From Amoebidium appalachense (taxonomy: Eukaryota; Ichthyosporea), in the NCBI GenBank assembly GCA_963693365.1, contig CAVNZM010000014.1, positions 1,240,001 to 1,304,000 on the forward strand: a DNA stretch of 64,000 nucleotides, read 5' to 3'. This document shows positions 26,296-53,096 of the stretch, piece by piece (position 1 is the stretch's first letter; each line of letters opens with the position of its first letter). Made by a program: the position numbers and the translations under genes. The notes beneath the pieces were generated by a model. It was not told where the DNA came from. It saw nothing but the letters and a program-made list of their open reading frames with translations, and made no database searches.

Positions 26296-26464
26296 CACAC
26301 CTGAACTGGAAGGGTATATTGCGCACTTTCACGTCTTTAAGCAGTGTGTTGCCATTTTCCCTCAGTCGGTTGATGCAACTCCTCACCTGTGCATCAGAAA
26401 TGGTGTCACTATTCCAAATCTGTATTTCATTGTATCTCCCAATTCCAATGGTGCGAAGTTTCAT
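15024..26464 (-). CDS. Pro/Gln/Tyr-rich low-complexity protein, about 820 aa, about 17 exons
   Basis: Minus-strand exons: 26464-26301, 25769-25732, (weak 20-nt exon near 25250-25231), 24870-24811, 24461-23870, 23148-23101, 22603-22392, 21947-21774, 21482-21170, 20105-20066, 19800-19754, 19334-19272, 18635-18519, 17809-17691, 16569-16426, 15882-15792, 15246-15024. The N-terminus ([17 protein letters not shown]...) is globular-looking but not recognised. An Arg/Ser/Pro-rich disordered part follows, then a compact segment ([16 protein letters not shown]), an AT-hook-like GRGRRKRG, and a long C-terminal tail of QYPP/YPP/PPP repeats ending EYYRPQ. Such tails are typical of scaffold, RNA-binding or vesicle-coat proteins, but I do not assign a function. 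Exons 21482-21170 and 17809-17691 are each one base too long for the reading frame. The upstream limit of the gene is uncertain. Confidence 0.65.
15249..15322 (+). repeat. (GT)n microsatellite at a splice acceptor
   Basis: About 37 GT units, abutting the last exon of the Pro-rich gene. On the coding strand the CA run ends in the acceptor AG at 15248-15247. Confidence 0.9.
15441..15521 (+). repeat. Family A repeat, diverged copy
   Basis: Shares the spaced motifs GTTACAGAATG, ACACATTTATGAG, CGGACAACAC and GCATGTACGC with copies at 46273 and 48391. It is followed by poly(G). Confidence 0.5.
16227..16412 (+). repeat. Family A repeat with 3' tail module
   Basis: Starts TTTGAATGCGGAACACGG after poly(G) at 16209-16226 and ends at CCCATCCTCAGGG (about 16350). 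It is followed by the tail module containing CATCAATTGCGCCTGAG and TTTCGACCCC, as at 43920-43975. The tail's end overlaps the intron side of the exon ending at 16426. Confidence 0.8.
16998..17119 (+). repeat. Family A repeat copy
   Basis: Almost identical to 16227-16350 (start TTTGAATGCGGAACACGG, end CCCATCCTCAGGGGG). Only about 650 bp separate the two starts, and both lie in the same intron of the Pro-rich gene. Confidence 0.85.
17283..17695. repeat. 21-bp minisatellite adjoining a splice donor
   Basis: About 18 units of GGCAACATCACTACCATAAA-like sequence, with a higher-order repeat of roughly 135 bp (for example AAGTAACCCGCGGC at 17439 and 17577). The array runs up to the donor of the exon ending at 17691. 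The coding-strand unit ATGGTAGTGATG-TTGCC resembles the donor region ATGGTGGGTG...TTATTGCC. Confidence 0.85.
17926..18029 (+). repeat. Compound (GT)n-poly(G) tract
   Basis: About 37 GT units run straight into a 29-base G run. This is one of many examples with the same orientation (G run 3' of the TG run). Confidence 0.9.
19037..19262 (+). repeat. Compound (GT)n, (GT)n, poly(T), poly(G) array
   Basis: Two GT arrays (19037-19088, 19129-19201) separated by a GGT-rich spacer, then about 20 T and 33 G. Entirely within one intron of the Pro-rich gene, close to the donor at 19271. Confidence 0.9.
20106..20760. other. Intron segment of normal complexity with a perfect hairpin
   Basis: About 600 bp of non-repetitive sequence inside an otherwise repeat-filled intron. 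It contains an 8-bp perfect inverted repeat CACGTGTT/AACACGTG with a 3-nt loop at 20534-20552. No exon is recognised. Confidence 0.5.
20869..20941 (+). repeat. (GT)n microsatellite
   Basis: About 36 uninterrupted GT units within an intron of the Pro-rich gene. Confidence 0.9.
23241..23470 (+). repeat. Poly(C), (CA)n and ACGC array
   Basis: Poly(C) at 23236-23277, (CA)n at 23351-23412, then ACGC repeats to about 23465. More (CA)n follows at 23585-23650 and 23771-23830, and a poly(A) at 23834-23863 beside the donor at 23869. Confidence 0.9.
25380..25617 (+). repeat. Family B repeat with 3' tail module
   Basis: Motifs in order: GGTTGGAAATATGGAGGAG, GCAGGCAGAAGACACTTG, AACAGAGCCCATAATCAGG, then the tail with CATGAGTTTCGACTC and ACAGCAATAGGCAAG. 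The reverse-oriented copy at 36991-37212 has the same order and tail. Confidence 0.8.
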
Positions 26465-27166
26465 CTTCCGTTGTATAATATATACCTTTTATCGCCTGCT
26501 TATCAGCGGTATCATTATTCGATTGTTACTGAATGGCTCGAAACAAGCTCAAAAATTCTAAAAAAGTTGTGAAATGGGGTGCGTCATGGGGTGTGTGTGT
26601 CTGTGTGTGTGAGGAAGTGTGTGTGTGTGTGTGCCCGCACTAATGCATGCATGTGTGTCTGATTCGGTGTATGTGTGTGTGGATGGAGGTCAGGGGGTGG
26701 GGGCGGCTCGAACACTAAGCACCCAGAAGAATGATAGCTAGGAGGGAAAGGGGAAGAAATTTGGTGCGACTGATGGGTGGGTGGGTGGGTGGGGGGGGGG
26801 GGGGGGGGGGGAGGGGGAGGGAGGGAGGGGAGGGGGGGGGGGGGAGGGGAGGGGGGAGGGAGGAGTGTCCGGAGGCAGCTGGCACCTCTGTGTAGATGGG
26901 TGTGCATGCACAGGCAGGCAATACAGTGTGAAAGATTCGTGTGTTTTATGCGCGCGTGTGTGCCAGACATGTGTGTGCATGTGTGCACATATGCTGACGG
27001 GTGGGTGAATGGGTTTGTGTGTGTGTGTGTGTGCCTGTGAGTGTGTATATGTGTGTATATGTGTAAGCAACCGTGTGTGTGTGTGTGTTTGTGCGCGCAC
27101 ACACAGGTACCTGTATGTATATGTGCATGCTGTGTGTTTGTGTGTGCGCACGTGAGGTTAGCTTAC

Positions 27167-27827
27167 CGTTGTGAGTGAGACATTGCACACCCGCACAATG
27201 TCCTTGTCAGAGCATCCAGACACAATGCAGATGGCTGCAGCAGCTACGGAGATGGGGCACTTGCCTGAAGGGGGGGTGGGGGGGTGGGGGGGTGGGGGGG
27301 GGGAAGTATGCGTTAGAAGTTTTCCTGTTTGTGTGTGTGTAGGGGCGGGGAGAAGGGCACGGGGGGGAGGGGGGGGGGGAGAAGGGGGGGAGGGAGAGAG
27401 GAGGAGGGAGGGCGCTACAAAAGGCTTGGGTGGAAATGGAATCATGGAAAAAAGATAAAGAAGATGGCATCAGTTTAGTGTGAGGGGGGAGAGTGAGGGG
27501 GGGGGGGGGGGGGGGGGATACAACGGGCATGCACGTGCACGAGCATATACCTTGGCAGGCACCCAATATGCACATCTGCCCACATGAACTGAAACGAACA
27601 CACGCACGCACACCACTAACCTTCCCCCCATCCCCCCCCCTCCCCCTCCACACACACATCACCACGCACGCACACATGCACGCACGCACGCACGCACACG
27701 CGCGCAATATTTCTACAATTAACATAGGCACACGCCCCACCCATCCACACTCAAACCCAAGCACACACACACACAACCAAACACACGCGCACAAACACAC
27801 ACACACACACACACCTCCCCCCCCCCC

Positions 27828-27858
<31 letters not shown>

Positions 27859-28242
27859 CTCCCTCCCCCCCACCCACACACACACATACCATCCACAATT
27901 CCAGCCTCCAGTGCCCGGTTTGACACACTGACCGCCCCCTCCCTTATGTCCTCAGGTAGCTGCAGATTTGCGCAAAACCTCATAACGGTTTCCGTGGCTG
28001 TGACTGGCTCCAAATCATGCAAGTCAAACGCCTTCATAATCGTCTTTTGGCAGTGTGCAAGTTTCGTCCGTGCCACCCCGGCAATGGCACATATTTCCTT
28101 GTAAGAGCACGGGATCTTTTCCTGTGGATACATATCAAGGAGAAGAAGAATGGGTGAGTGGCATCCCTCTGCCCCCCCCCCCCCCCCCCCCCCCCCCATA
28201 CACACACACACATACGAACGTCACGCACACATCCATGTACAT

Positions 28243-28311
<69 letters not shown>

Positions 28312-29857
28312 CCCACATCTCCCCAAGGCAAACGGCTTGAACCCTACGAAATCCACAACTTAATTATCCCCCCAGACACCCCTTCCTTCCAAAACCCCCC
28401 TCCCCCCCCCCCCCCCCCAAACACAAATCCAAGCGCACGTGCACAAACACGTGCACACTTCCACACATCCAACGCGTGCATAACCGTGAGCACATACACG
28501 GGCCCACACACACATACACACTCTCTCTCTTTTTCTCCCTCACCCTCAGACCTGCACACATGCACACACTCGCGCGCACACACACACACTCTCTCTCTTT
28601 CTCTCCCCCCCCCCATGCACACACACAACCAACAGCCCACACCTAAACACCCCCCCCCTGCCTCCCCCCCTCCCCCCCCCCCCCCCAAAAAAAAAAACAC
28701 ACACACACACACATACACACCTGTCGGCAGGCAATAAACAGGGCCGTAGCCACGACCGTTATGGTCAATTTCATGAGCCGGGCCTCCCTTAACCGGTCCA
28801 ACAGGGCCAAACCCTTTTCCACAACCCGACCCGGAAGGTTTTGCTGTGCCGCCATGTCGCGCAACTTCTCCCCGCCCTGGTGGTATGTTCTGCACACGCC
28901 AATAATTGTGAGCAAATAACAACAAAAACAACAACAACAACAATAATAGTAATTAAGTAACAAGAATAACAATAACAATAACAACAGTGATACTAGTTCT
29001 ACATTAAAACATGCAGATGGCTGAAACCCGGTGTCCAGGCGGGTTGGAAAGCAGATGCTGATGACTTCTTAGTATTTGGAAAAGACAGCGAGCAGTCTCA
29101 CGGCTGCAACGGTCGTTTCATGTGAGAGGCACACATAACATGCACCCAATCTTTACGTGTAACTCCTAGTGTGCATCTTTGTACAACCCCTACACACTAG
29201 GCAACTTTATCCAACCAGCACACAAAGCAACTTACAAATGCTCTTCCTGTCCATCTTTGCCCTTCCGCCTTTCCCCACTTGGAGAGGGGGAGGGAACGCT
29301 GGCAACATCGGGTGAAGCCCTTCCATCATTGTCTTTTCGTGCCTTTAACGTTGCACCTCTTCCCACGTCTGATGCCTCTCGTTTCCGTTTAGCTGCCCCT
29401 GAAACTGAAAACATCAGTAAGCATACCAACTCCATTTTCACCAGTTAGAGATCTACTCAAACACGAGATGTGTAGCTTTCATGAACACCAAGTTTCATGT
29501 GCGATGTGCTCTTCCCTGCCGTCTTCTCCTGGCACCTAACGGGGCTTCCCAAATAGGACAAATCTGGCCAACACAACCCACACGAACTCAAACCCCGCTC
29601 CACAACACGGTGCTAATAGCGACCTCTTACTGTGTATATTCCTAGTGTTGTCGACATGAATAAAACATCAAATAATCACGTCTGCCACGTACCTTTTGTG
29701 TCCTCTTCTGTTTCCGAGCCGCTGTAGTTCGACGGGGTGGAGGGCAGGCCGTTCTTGTGGCCTTTGCCCCCATTTTCACTCAATTTTTTCGCCTGTAACA
29801 TCAGTGGGTTTAGTTGGTGGCAAAACAACTCCTCCCCCATGCACAAAACACACACAC

Positions 29858-29888
<31 letters not shown>

Positions 29889-30472
29889 AACTCTCTCTCT
29901 CTTTCTCGCTCTCTCTCTCTCTCTCCTTCACTCCCCACCCCCCCTCCCCTCTCCCTCCCTTTTTCTGCCCCCGGCCCCCCTCCATCCCCCTTTCTCTGGC
30001 TCTCTCTTTCTCTCTCTCACTATCCCTCTCTCTCTCTCTCCCTCTCTCTCCCCCTCCCCTACCCCCCCCCCCCTCCCCTCCCCCCCCCCCCCCCCCCCCC
30101 CAACCCTCCCGCCTCCCCCCCTTCTCCCCCGCTCGCACACACACAAACACCATCACAACAACGGTCGTGCTGGCAATACCTTCCTCTTGAGCTCACCCCA
30201 TCCTTACACACGCACACACACGCATGCACCGCATGTACGTGTAACAGGACGAGGCGGTCTTCATTCGAGCTCCTTTATATGCTTAGAAACCTCTGTACCA
30301 GCTTCCCCGGTGCCTGCGAGCCTTTCCACACAGCCACAGAACATGGAGACAACCGAAATAATGCAGAACGCAGGCGTGGCAAACACACGTGCAGGGTCAT
30401 GATCATTCCGCAGCTGCCTAGTAACACTTCGAAGCCGTAGCAACAGGCATATTAGGTAAAGGCACTTACCAT
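27167..30472 (-). CDS. GTF2B: Transcription factor IIB (TFIIB), core domain; 3' end unresolved
   Basis: Minus-strand exons: 30472-30470 (the ATG alone), 29792-29693, 29398-29236, 28889-28721, 28121-27890 and 27264-27167. Phases agree throughout (255 codons so far). From residue ~90 both cyclin-like repeats of TFIIB are clear: GEKLRDMAAQQNLP, ALFIACRQ, SYKEICAIAGV and MRFCANLQLP in repeat 1, and CPISVAAAAICIVSG in repeat 2. TFIIB bridges TBP-bound promoter DNA to RNA polymerase II in the nucleus. The first ~88 residues are Lys/Ser-rich and contain no CxxC pairs, so the usual N-terminal zinc ribbon is absent from this model. The last helix and the stop are not firmly located. One candidate last exon is 26495-26427, which would overlap the start of the downstream Pro-rich gene. 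Confidence 0.88.
28247..28308 (+). repeat. (CA)n microsatellite
   Basis: About 31 CA units in the TFIIB intron between exons 4 and 5. Confidence 0.9.
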
Positions 30473-30740
30473 TGAACGTATTGTCTATCTGTTCGCTTGC
30501 TCACATCGCCTTTGCTGCAACTCTTCAGAACTCAAAGTCACTGATCTGCACAGACTATCACAGAACTATCTCGTTGCTAAGCTGCCTTGAAGCCTAACAT
30601 GGTCTTTTTCAATCCCAAATGTTTTAAAACGTGGGGAGTACACAACTTTCGAGAACCAGCCTTGTCGCATATACTACTGCACCATACGATCTGCAGAAAA
30701 AAGGAAGAACCCCAAAGGCTTTTGTTGGAAGGCTGTCTGC

Positions 30741-32064
30741 TGACGTCACCTAAAGCGTATTGGACCTTTTCTCCTAAGAACAACCGTCAATGCTTTGTGG
30801 AGCAACAACACTAAAGTAATTAATTTTGAAATAGGCACTAGTAATAAAAAAAAAAACTCTACCATCTGACCTATTTTCTCCCTTTTTTTTGGGTTGTTCG
30901 TGCCCAAAGACCACGCAAACCTTAGCAGCACCAAGAACCAAGCATAACTCGCCCCAAGAGTGCTGGAAAAACATGCACTTCTCACCAACTCCAAGAATAC
31001 GCTAGCTACCTCAAGCATATAAAACAAACAATCTCACTATATCAATGTGAACGAAAAAGTGAAATTGCAGATGAGTCGAAGGCAGCATGAACAAAAAGCG
31101 TTTGCGGTTTTCGCCACCGCTGAATGTGTGTTCCGCAATGTGCCGTTTCCAGGCTGCGTAAGCGGTTGAACTGGCTCGTCCTGGGCACCTCCATGTCTTT
31201 TATGCTTTTCAGAACGCGTGAGATCCTGATTGAGAAAACGTTCTGATTGGATAGTTGCTTTATCATTGTTGATTGGCTTACTGTCTGAAGTTGTGATTGG
31301 ATCTTAAAGATGATTGGCGGTGGTGTTAATTGTAGAGCAAAAGTGGGCAAACGCGGCTACCAAGCCTTACCCAAGGCAGTATCAATCAAGTGGAAGCCCG
31401 GTATATATATCTATATAAATCCGTAATGATTAGAATGATAACACAAAAAAGCAATTTCTGGAAACTGTTTATTTGTGTCACAACAAGATTTAGACGACCT
31501 ACATTTGTTGGCTGTGTTTTCATGGTGTACCTATGAAGCCAGCCCCACTCCAGAACTTCTTTCTTTCCCCTTCTGTATGTACTGCGTGATAGGTTGCTTT
31601 GTGATATGTGCAAATAGCTCGAAAAGGGTAAATACTAAAGAAGTCAAGGACTTTTATCCGAGCTTGAGCAGAAAAATAGCAAAAGCCAAAAACAGTTAGA
31701 TAATGTTTTTTATGCTTATAAATTATTTGTTAAAAAGTTAAAACGACGTTTAAACTTCTAAATACACGTTTTCAGTGTTTATGAATGACCACCGCCGGAT
31801 GCATTGTCATAGCTAAAAGCGAGGTAAACTATCTTTCTAAGCCACTGCTCAGCTAGCGCACCACGTGCTTCGATCAAGTGTTTTCTGCCAAATTTGCCTT
31901 TATTATGCCAAAAGGAGCTCGATAATATACAATAACTACAATGATGACTTTTTTTCCAGCTTATTACGCAGAGTATTTCTAAACAAAACAGTCTCCAATG
32001 TTCAACCCAGCTCACACAGCTAGGCCGGCGTCAATTGGCTTATTTCCAATTGGACGTGACGTCA
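30741..32064. promoter_or_regulatory. Divergent promoter region between TFIIB and the CUE gene
   Basis: Non-repetitive 1.7 kb between divergent starts at 30472 (-) and 32216 (+). It holds TGACGTCA palindromes at 30741-30748 and 32057-32064 and four ATTGG (inverted CCAAT) in 72 bp at 31246, 31272, 31296 and 31313. More CCAAT-type motifs lie near 32034-32053 (AATTGGCTTATTTCCAATTGG). The arrangement suggests a bidirectional, NF-Y/CREB-type promoter. No exon was recognised inside. Confidence 0.55.
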
Positions 32065-32215
32065 CGCTGTGAGGCCACTTTTTCCTCTTGATTAGGTCGC
32101 AGGAGTGAAAAACAGAAAAAGCCTTCACCCTTTTTTTTAGTTTTTTGATTATTTTTTTTCCTGTGCCGCACACAAACAGCGTGACTCTCTTCGCGTCCCC
32201 AACACAAACGGCAAC

Positions 32216-36427
<4,212 letters not shown>

Positions 36428-36947
36428 TTGGTAGCTGAGGGTGGGTACTTATACAGTACTTATACAGGCCGGACTAGATAGTGTGATGAGATAATACCTT
36501 AGATATTCAAAGGCTTGTTTTTAGAGGTTGCTGATTTAGGTGTGCGTTGTGAAGAGTTGCACGTGGATCCAAAAAATTCTCTCGTTTTGCTTTTTGTTTG
36601 TTTGTTTGTTCTTTTGGTGTAAACGGGTTGTTTGTTCTTTTGGTGTAAACAGCCTAATTATATGAATATCGGAATCAATCGACTGCCAGGAACGGATTGT
36701 TGCTTGCAATTGAGTGCAAGTTGTGTGTGCATGCAGTGTGTATGACACTGGCGTGGTGGTTGTGTCCTTGTAAGGGGTCGGGGTCGTTTAGACGTGCATA
36801 TGGTGCTGAGTATTTTTTCTGGAATGATGGATGTGATTCGGGCCCAGCCGCAACCACTCTTTTTTTTTTTTTTTTTTTTTGAGGCGTCTGGATAAATGAA
36901 TATGACTTTGCCGAACACAACGTTTGCAAACCCCCCCCCCCCCCCCC

Positions 36948-36978
<31 letters not shown>

Positions 36979-36990
36979 TTCCTCCCTCCC

Positions 36991-37212
36991 CTATTGCTGT
37001 TGAAACAAAGTATGGGTTAGCGTTGGGAACCACGCGCGAGAGGTTAAAGAGTCCGAACCCATGCTTTCGTGGAGGCCATAAAAATCCCCCTGATGATGGG
37101 CTCTGTTCAAGTGTCTTCTGCCTGCACACTTCTCAATTTTTTGTGACCTTTTTGTTGTTGCTTTGTTGCAACATGTCTCCTCCATATTTCCAACCCTCTC
37201 TAACGCATACTA
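36991..37212 (-). repeat. Family B repeat with tail, reverse copy
   Basis: Plus strand reads CTATTGCTGTTGAAACAAAG, then GATGATGGGCTCTGTTCAAG and CATATTTCCAACCCTC. This is the reverse order of the 25380-25617 copy. It lies between the convergent CUE and zinc-finger genes. Confidence 0.8.
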
Positions 37213-37222
37213 CCCCCCGACC

Positions 37223-37259
<37 letters not shown>

Positions 37260-38054
37260 GTCTTTTTTTTTTTTTTTTTAATGCAGGAAATCGAAAGGGT
37301 AATTGAAACTCAGACTAATTAGCTAGCTAGCCGTGGCCGGTTGGGCCCGCCAGCGCTCGAAATGGGGCAAGCATGGGGTGTTTTTTCTTCTTTTTTTTTT
37401 AGATATAATGTGCGTGTACACACCTGTAGCTATATTTTACTTCAGTGGGTGTAAAAACCTCGCCATGATCAAATCATGATATGATCATGATCACGCGGAG
37501 CTATATATCTACGTATATACGTATGCGTACCCGGAGGAATATAGAGAGAGGGAGCTAGGGAGGAGGAGGAGGGGGGGGGGGGGCTCGTTGATTCGGCCGA
37601 CTTCATCACTTGTATGCTTCTTTCATAGCTTTAGCAGTGCACATGTTTAACGAAACAGTCTCCTCAGGTAGTGACCGGTGATGGCCCAGGGGTCAATCAT
37701 CATTATCTATTGGCCACTCCCTCAGGCCAAATAAAACGCTTGCAACACCCGAGGTGTAATACACGCCGTATACACCATTACATGCATATCCATACACGTG
37801 TCCATACAATTGTGATGTGTAGTTGACAGTTACAATGCCAAAGCAGTCTGTCTCACATTTACAGGTGCATGTGTTAGTAACACGGCATTGCTCATTGCAC
37901 TTCACTGTGAAAAGGTATACATCAGGAAAATCTCGAAACATTTATATACAAAAAGATATTTCTGTTTGTTGTGGATGACAACATGTATGTCTGGTGTGGC
38001 AGTGCCCGTTGTGCTCAAAGCGTACTTTCGGGTGGTGTGGATGTGTGTGTGTGT

Positions 38055-38230
<176 letters not shown>

Positions 38231-38424
38231 GTGTACTTTATGTGCTCGTGTTTGTGTGCTCCTGCCAGCTGGGTGTTCTGTCCCTATGCACGTGACTACA
38301 TACGCATTATGTATGCTGGGGCCAGACGTATGTACGTGTCGTGCCTTTATGCCCAACATGTTCCATGTCTGCATATCCCCGCATGTGCCTGCGCATCTGT
38401 GTGCTCTCATCATCAGTGCAAGTA

Positions 38425-38653
38425 GTACTTTCACTTTGTTATCATATGTTGGTCCTGCAAAAAGTACTTTCAGTTGTCCCCGTGTCTTAACCGTGCAAAA
38501 AAGTACTTTCAATCGTCATGCAAGTGGTACTCTTAGTTGTTTTCCCCCCTCAAATGTGGTGTGCAAGCAGTAGTTGCAAGCAGTAGTTGCAAGTAGTGGT
38601 TGCAAGCAGTCGTTGCAAGCAGTAGTTGCAGGCAGTAGTTGCAAGCAGTACTT

Positions 38654-38655
<2 letters not shown>
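38425..38655. repeat. Tandem repeats overlapping the 3' end of the zinc-finger gene
   Basis: About seven copies of a 13-bp unit GCAAGCAGTAGTT (38567-38650). Spaced copies of AGTACTTTCAGTTGTCC lie near 38425, 38462, 38505 and 38649. The 38649 copy includes the complement of the stop codon and last codons (GGACAACTGA on the coding strand). Confidence 0.8.
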
Positions 38656-49454
<10,799 letters not shown>

Positions 49455-51141
49455 GGTCGAGTGCACGGCTGCGGGCTGGGCGAGGGGGGAAGGGGGAGGG
49501 GAGAGGAGGTGGGGTTGGGGGGGGGGGGGGGGGGGGGGGGAGGGGGGGGGGGGAGGAGGGGAGGGAGATGGGGGGGGTGGAGGGGGAGGAAGGGAAGAAG
49601 GGGGGACGGGTCAGAATGCAGTACAAGAGCACGTACGAACATGAATATAAAGCAGTGTCCATTGCAGGCTTGCCGCAGAGCACTTACCTATACTGTGAAC
49701 TGTACCCAGCCACAGCTCCCGTCTCCTTCCCCCATTTCCCCACCACCCCAACCCGTTTCTAGCCCACTCTAACTCTCCCTCCCCCTTTCTCTCTCTCGCT
49801 TTCTCCCTCTCCCTCTCTTTCTCTCTCCTCTCTCTTTCCCCCCCCCCTCCCTCCCTCCCTCTCTCTCCCTCTCTCTCCCCCCCCCCCTTCCCCCGCTCCC
49901 CTAACTCCCTCACTCTCGGCATCGCTATCACTCCCCCCCCCTCCCCCCCCCCCTCCCCCCCCCCACACACACACACCCATCCGGCCCAGTGTCTTCTCTC
50001 CTATCTTTCCTCCGCATCCCTTTTCTTTCTCCCCTCGTAAATCCTCCTCTTTTGACCTCCTCCCCTCCCCATTCCCCCTCCTTTCCTCCCCTACCTCGGC
50101 ACCCACGCAACCAATCATCACCTGAGTCAACCCCACCCCTTCCCTTTCAGTTAATCGACTCCTACCTCTTGGGGGTCTGCAGGTGTAATGTTGACCGGAG
50201 TGAAATGTTGAGGACCATTGAAGTGCAGAGACAGTGAAACATAGGGGTTTTCCTTTAACCAGGAGTACTGCCTGACACTACCTAAAAAGTAAAGCTATCA
50301 CAGCACCAACAGCATTAGTGATATCGTATAGTCGAACGCAGACTATGGCGTAAGTTCGTTTCCCCTTTTCTTCTTAGCACTTTCTCTTCGAGATGTTTTC
50401 TGAGCGCTGAAGACTGACGCCAGCGCTGCTGGCCGGCCGCGTCTAGTCTACTTTGAAGACTCTATGTGATATTTTAGTCTACTGACCTGCTGCCCGAACC
50501 CAGCAACTGACGTAATGCTGTAGACTATCTTGATGCTACATGTGATTGCGCAGGTCATCGTGGATTGGCTGAAACATTTACCAATCAAATCGTCATAAAG
50601 TTTAAAAGATGCATGCCTTACGAAACTAACAATACGATATCCAATCATAATAAGAAAGAAGTTAAAGTACTATATTTGGTTGTCATGTCTCAAATATAAT
50701 TGGATAGTAGCGTGCTGAGTAGATCTTTTGTTTACATTTGCCTAGCTAGGGCACGTGCGCATGTTGCTCGTTTTATTGGGTCAAGCAGGTGCCTTTAAAC
50801 CAAAACATGCAACTTCACGCACCATCAGCAAAGCAAACTCATTTTTTTTGCCTCTTGGCACTACAAAGACGCGCTTTCTAACTTGCTTCGTTTCAATTTT
50901 CACTTCTAGTTTTCGTATGCATTTGGTCAGTGATCCACTCGTACACTCGGGCCTTGGATTCACGGTTTTCTAAACATTTCTGTTTGTTGCCCTGACATGA
51001 ATTAGAGGGCATTAACAACCCTCCAACCCACAAGCATATATGTTTTCCATCCGCTTTAGCAACTTTCTCTTTGACATTAACTACAAATTCACCCTTTTCC
51101 CGCGCTGCTTCAACTCCCCCAAACACACCCACACCACCACC
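49455..51141. promoter_or_regulatory. Divergent spacer between zinc-finger and membrane-protein genes
   Basis: Purine/pyrimidine-rich up to about 50100, then normal complexity. CCAAT-type motifs cluster at 50564, 50581, 50641, 50699 and 50775, 360-580 bp upstream of the plus-strand ATG at 51142. A TGACGTAA half-palindrome lies near 50508. No exon was recognised. The cluster could serve both genes. Confidence 0.45.
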
Positions 51142-51880
51142 ATGCCTGTTCTCACAAACGCCCCCCAGGGTTCACCTCACCCCGCCACCCACCCAGACCC
51201 CACACAAGACCCCACCACCCCTGAACCCGGAGGCCCCTTTCACCACCCACCCGAACCCTCTAGCAACAAGAAGACTTTTCTCCCTCTTGGACCAGGAAAC
51301 GCTATTCCTGCCTCCTCTGCCGGTCTTCCCTTTGCCATTATGGCTCCCTCCGACCACATTCCCAAACAAGTTCTCGAAAACGCCGGTGGCGCGCCCTCTC
51401 CTTCAAAAATACGCAAAGAAAAACTCACCTCTCCTGACATTTCCACCAAGAGCGGTGAACAGCGTCGTTTCCCTGCCATCCACGAGACCAAAAAGAAACC
51501 CACATCTCGTCGCGCAGGAACTTCGTCCATCAACTACAACTACCTCATGTTTTTCATCGCATTCATTCCATCCGTTGCAGCAGGCACCACCCACTACCTC
51601 TCGTCCCTTGATTTCTCCCAGTTTGCCTACGTTGTTCTTCTGAATTTGGCATGCACTCTTCCCCTTTTGATTGCGGCGTATTCTGCAACAGGTACTATGA
51701 CAGGGGTGGCGCATGCAGTGGGCATGGCGTCAGATGAAGATATGCAAGAGGCAGAGGACAAGTGGGTGCAGACGGGCGTCAACGCCGCAGTCGGATTTCT
51801 GAGCTTTATGGAAAAGGTTTGTACAGTGTTTTATAATCGCCCCCCCCCCCCCCCCCCCCTCCCCTTTCACCCCCCTCGCG

Positions 51881-51915
<35 letters not shown>

Positions 51916-51920
51916 CCGCA

Positions 51921-51951
<31 letters not shown>

Positions 51952-53045
51952 GCGCGCACGCGCGCACAAACATGTACGCGGTGTCATAAACCCTTTAATC
52001 CCGCATGACACACATGCGCACAAAGAAATACACATCTTTACCTCCCCCCCCTCCCCCCCCCCCCCCCCCCCCCCCCCTTCCCCTCTCCTCCTCTCTCCCC
52101 CCCCCCCCCCCCCCTCCCCCCCCCCCCCCCCCCCCCACCCTTCCCCTCGCCACGAAAAAAAAAACAAGAAAAAAAAACGTGTCTGAGACCACTAGCGATC
52201 GCGCGAGCATATCACTATTTACCAACTCTGGTCTCCTTCCCGCGCCTCTGCCCCCGCTGCCTTTTGTCCCCTCTCCCCTCCCCCCCCTCCCCCCCCCCCC
52301 CCCCCCCCCCCCCCTCCCCCTCTCTTCCTTCTTTATCCCATCCACCGGTACCACCCGTCACTCCTAGCTTTAGAAGCCTTCAACATAACAACATAAAAAC
52401 ATCATCATCTCATGAAATTTCAATCTGCAGATCGTCAAAGATCCTCGCACAGCCGGCCACCTGCACGAGATGCTCACCAACGAGGCCCTTCAGGACGCAG
52501 CGATTGGTTCCCTCAGTGAATTTATGGATCAGAACAGACAGAAGGAGATTATCACCGCAACTTCAGAAGTTGCCTCGGAAATTATGAAACAGGGCATGGT
52601 GTACACGTTTTCACACCCCGACATGATTCGAACCCTGACTGAGATGACTGCCACCCTTATGAAGGATCAGGCGGTGAAGAAGGCGGTGGAAGATACGATG
52701 GTGACTGTATGTGCTTGATCCTCCCCCTCCCCCCCCCCCCCCCCCCCCCCCCCCCCCACAAACACACACCAATGCACAACAAACCCCCCTCCCCTCCTCC
52801 CCTCCCCTCCTTCGAAACACACACACACAAAAACACACATTATGATACTGTACACACCCACAGATAAACACAAAAAAAAGGTGTGGTGAGAGGTGTACAG
52901 GGGGAGGGAGGGGGGAGGGAGGGGGCCGGGGGAGGGGGGGGGGGGGACTCTAGCGATAATAGATACCCCCTCCTCAAACTTTGAAACAGCCGAAATTTTA
53001 TCCACAGGATTACCACCAAACAAATTAGCCAACTGCAGCTGCAAG

Positions 53046-53096
<51 letters not shown>

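Noticed and set aside
30261-30443. Possible zinc-ribbon or extra exon of TFIIB in its first intron
   Set aside because: The frame has scattered cysteines but no CxxC pairs, and exon 1 (ATG) joins the 29792 exon in phase without it.
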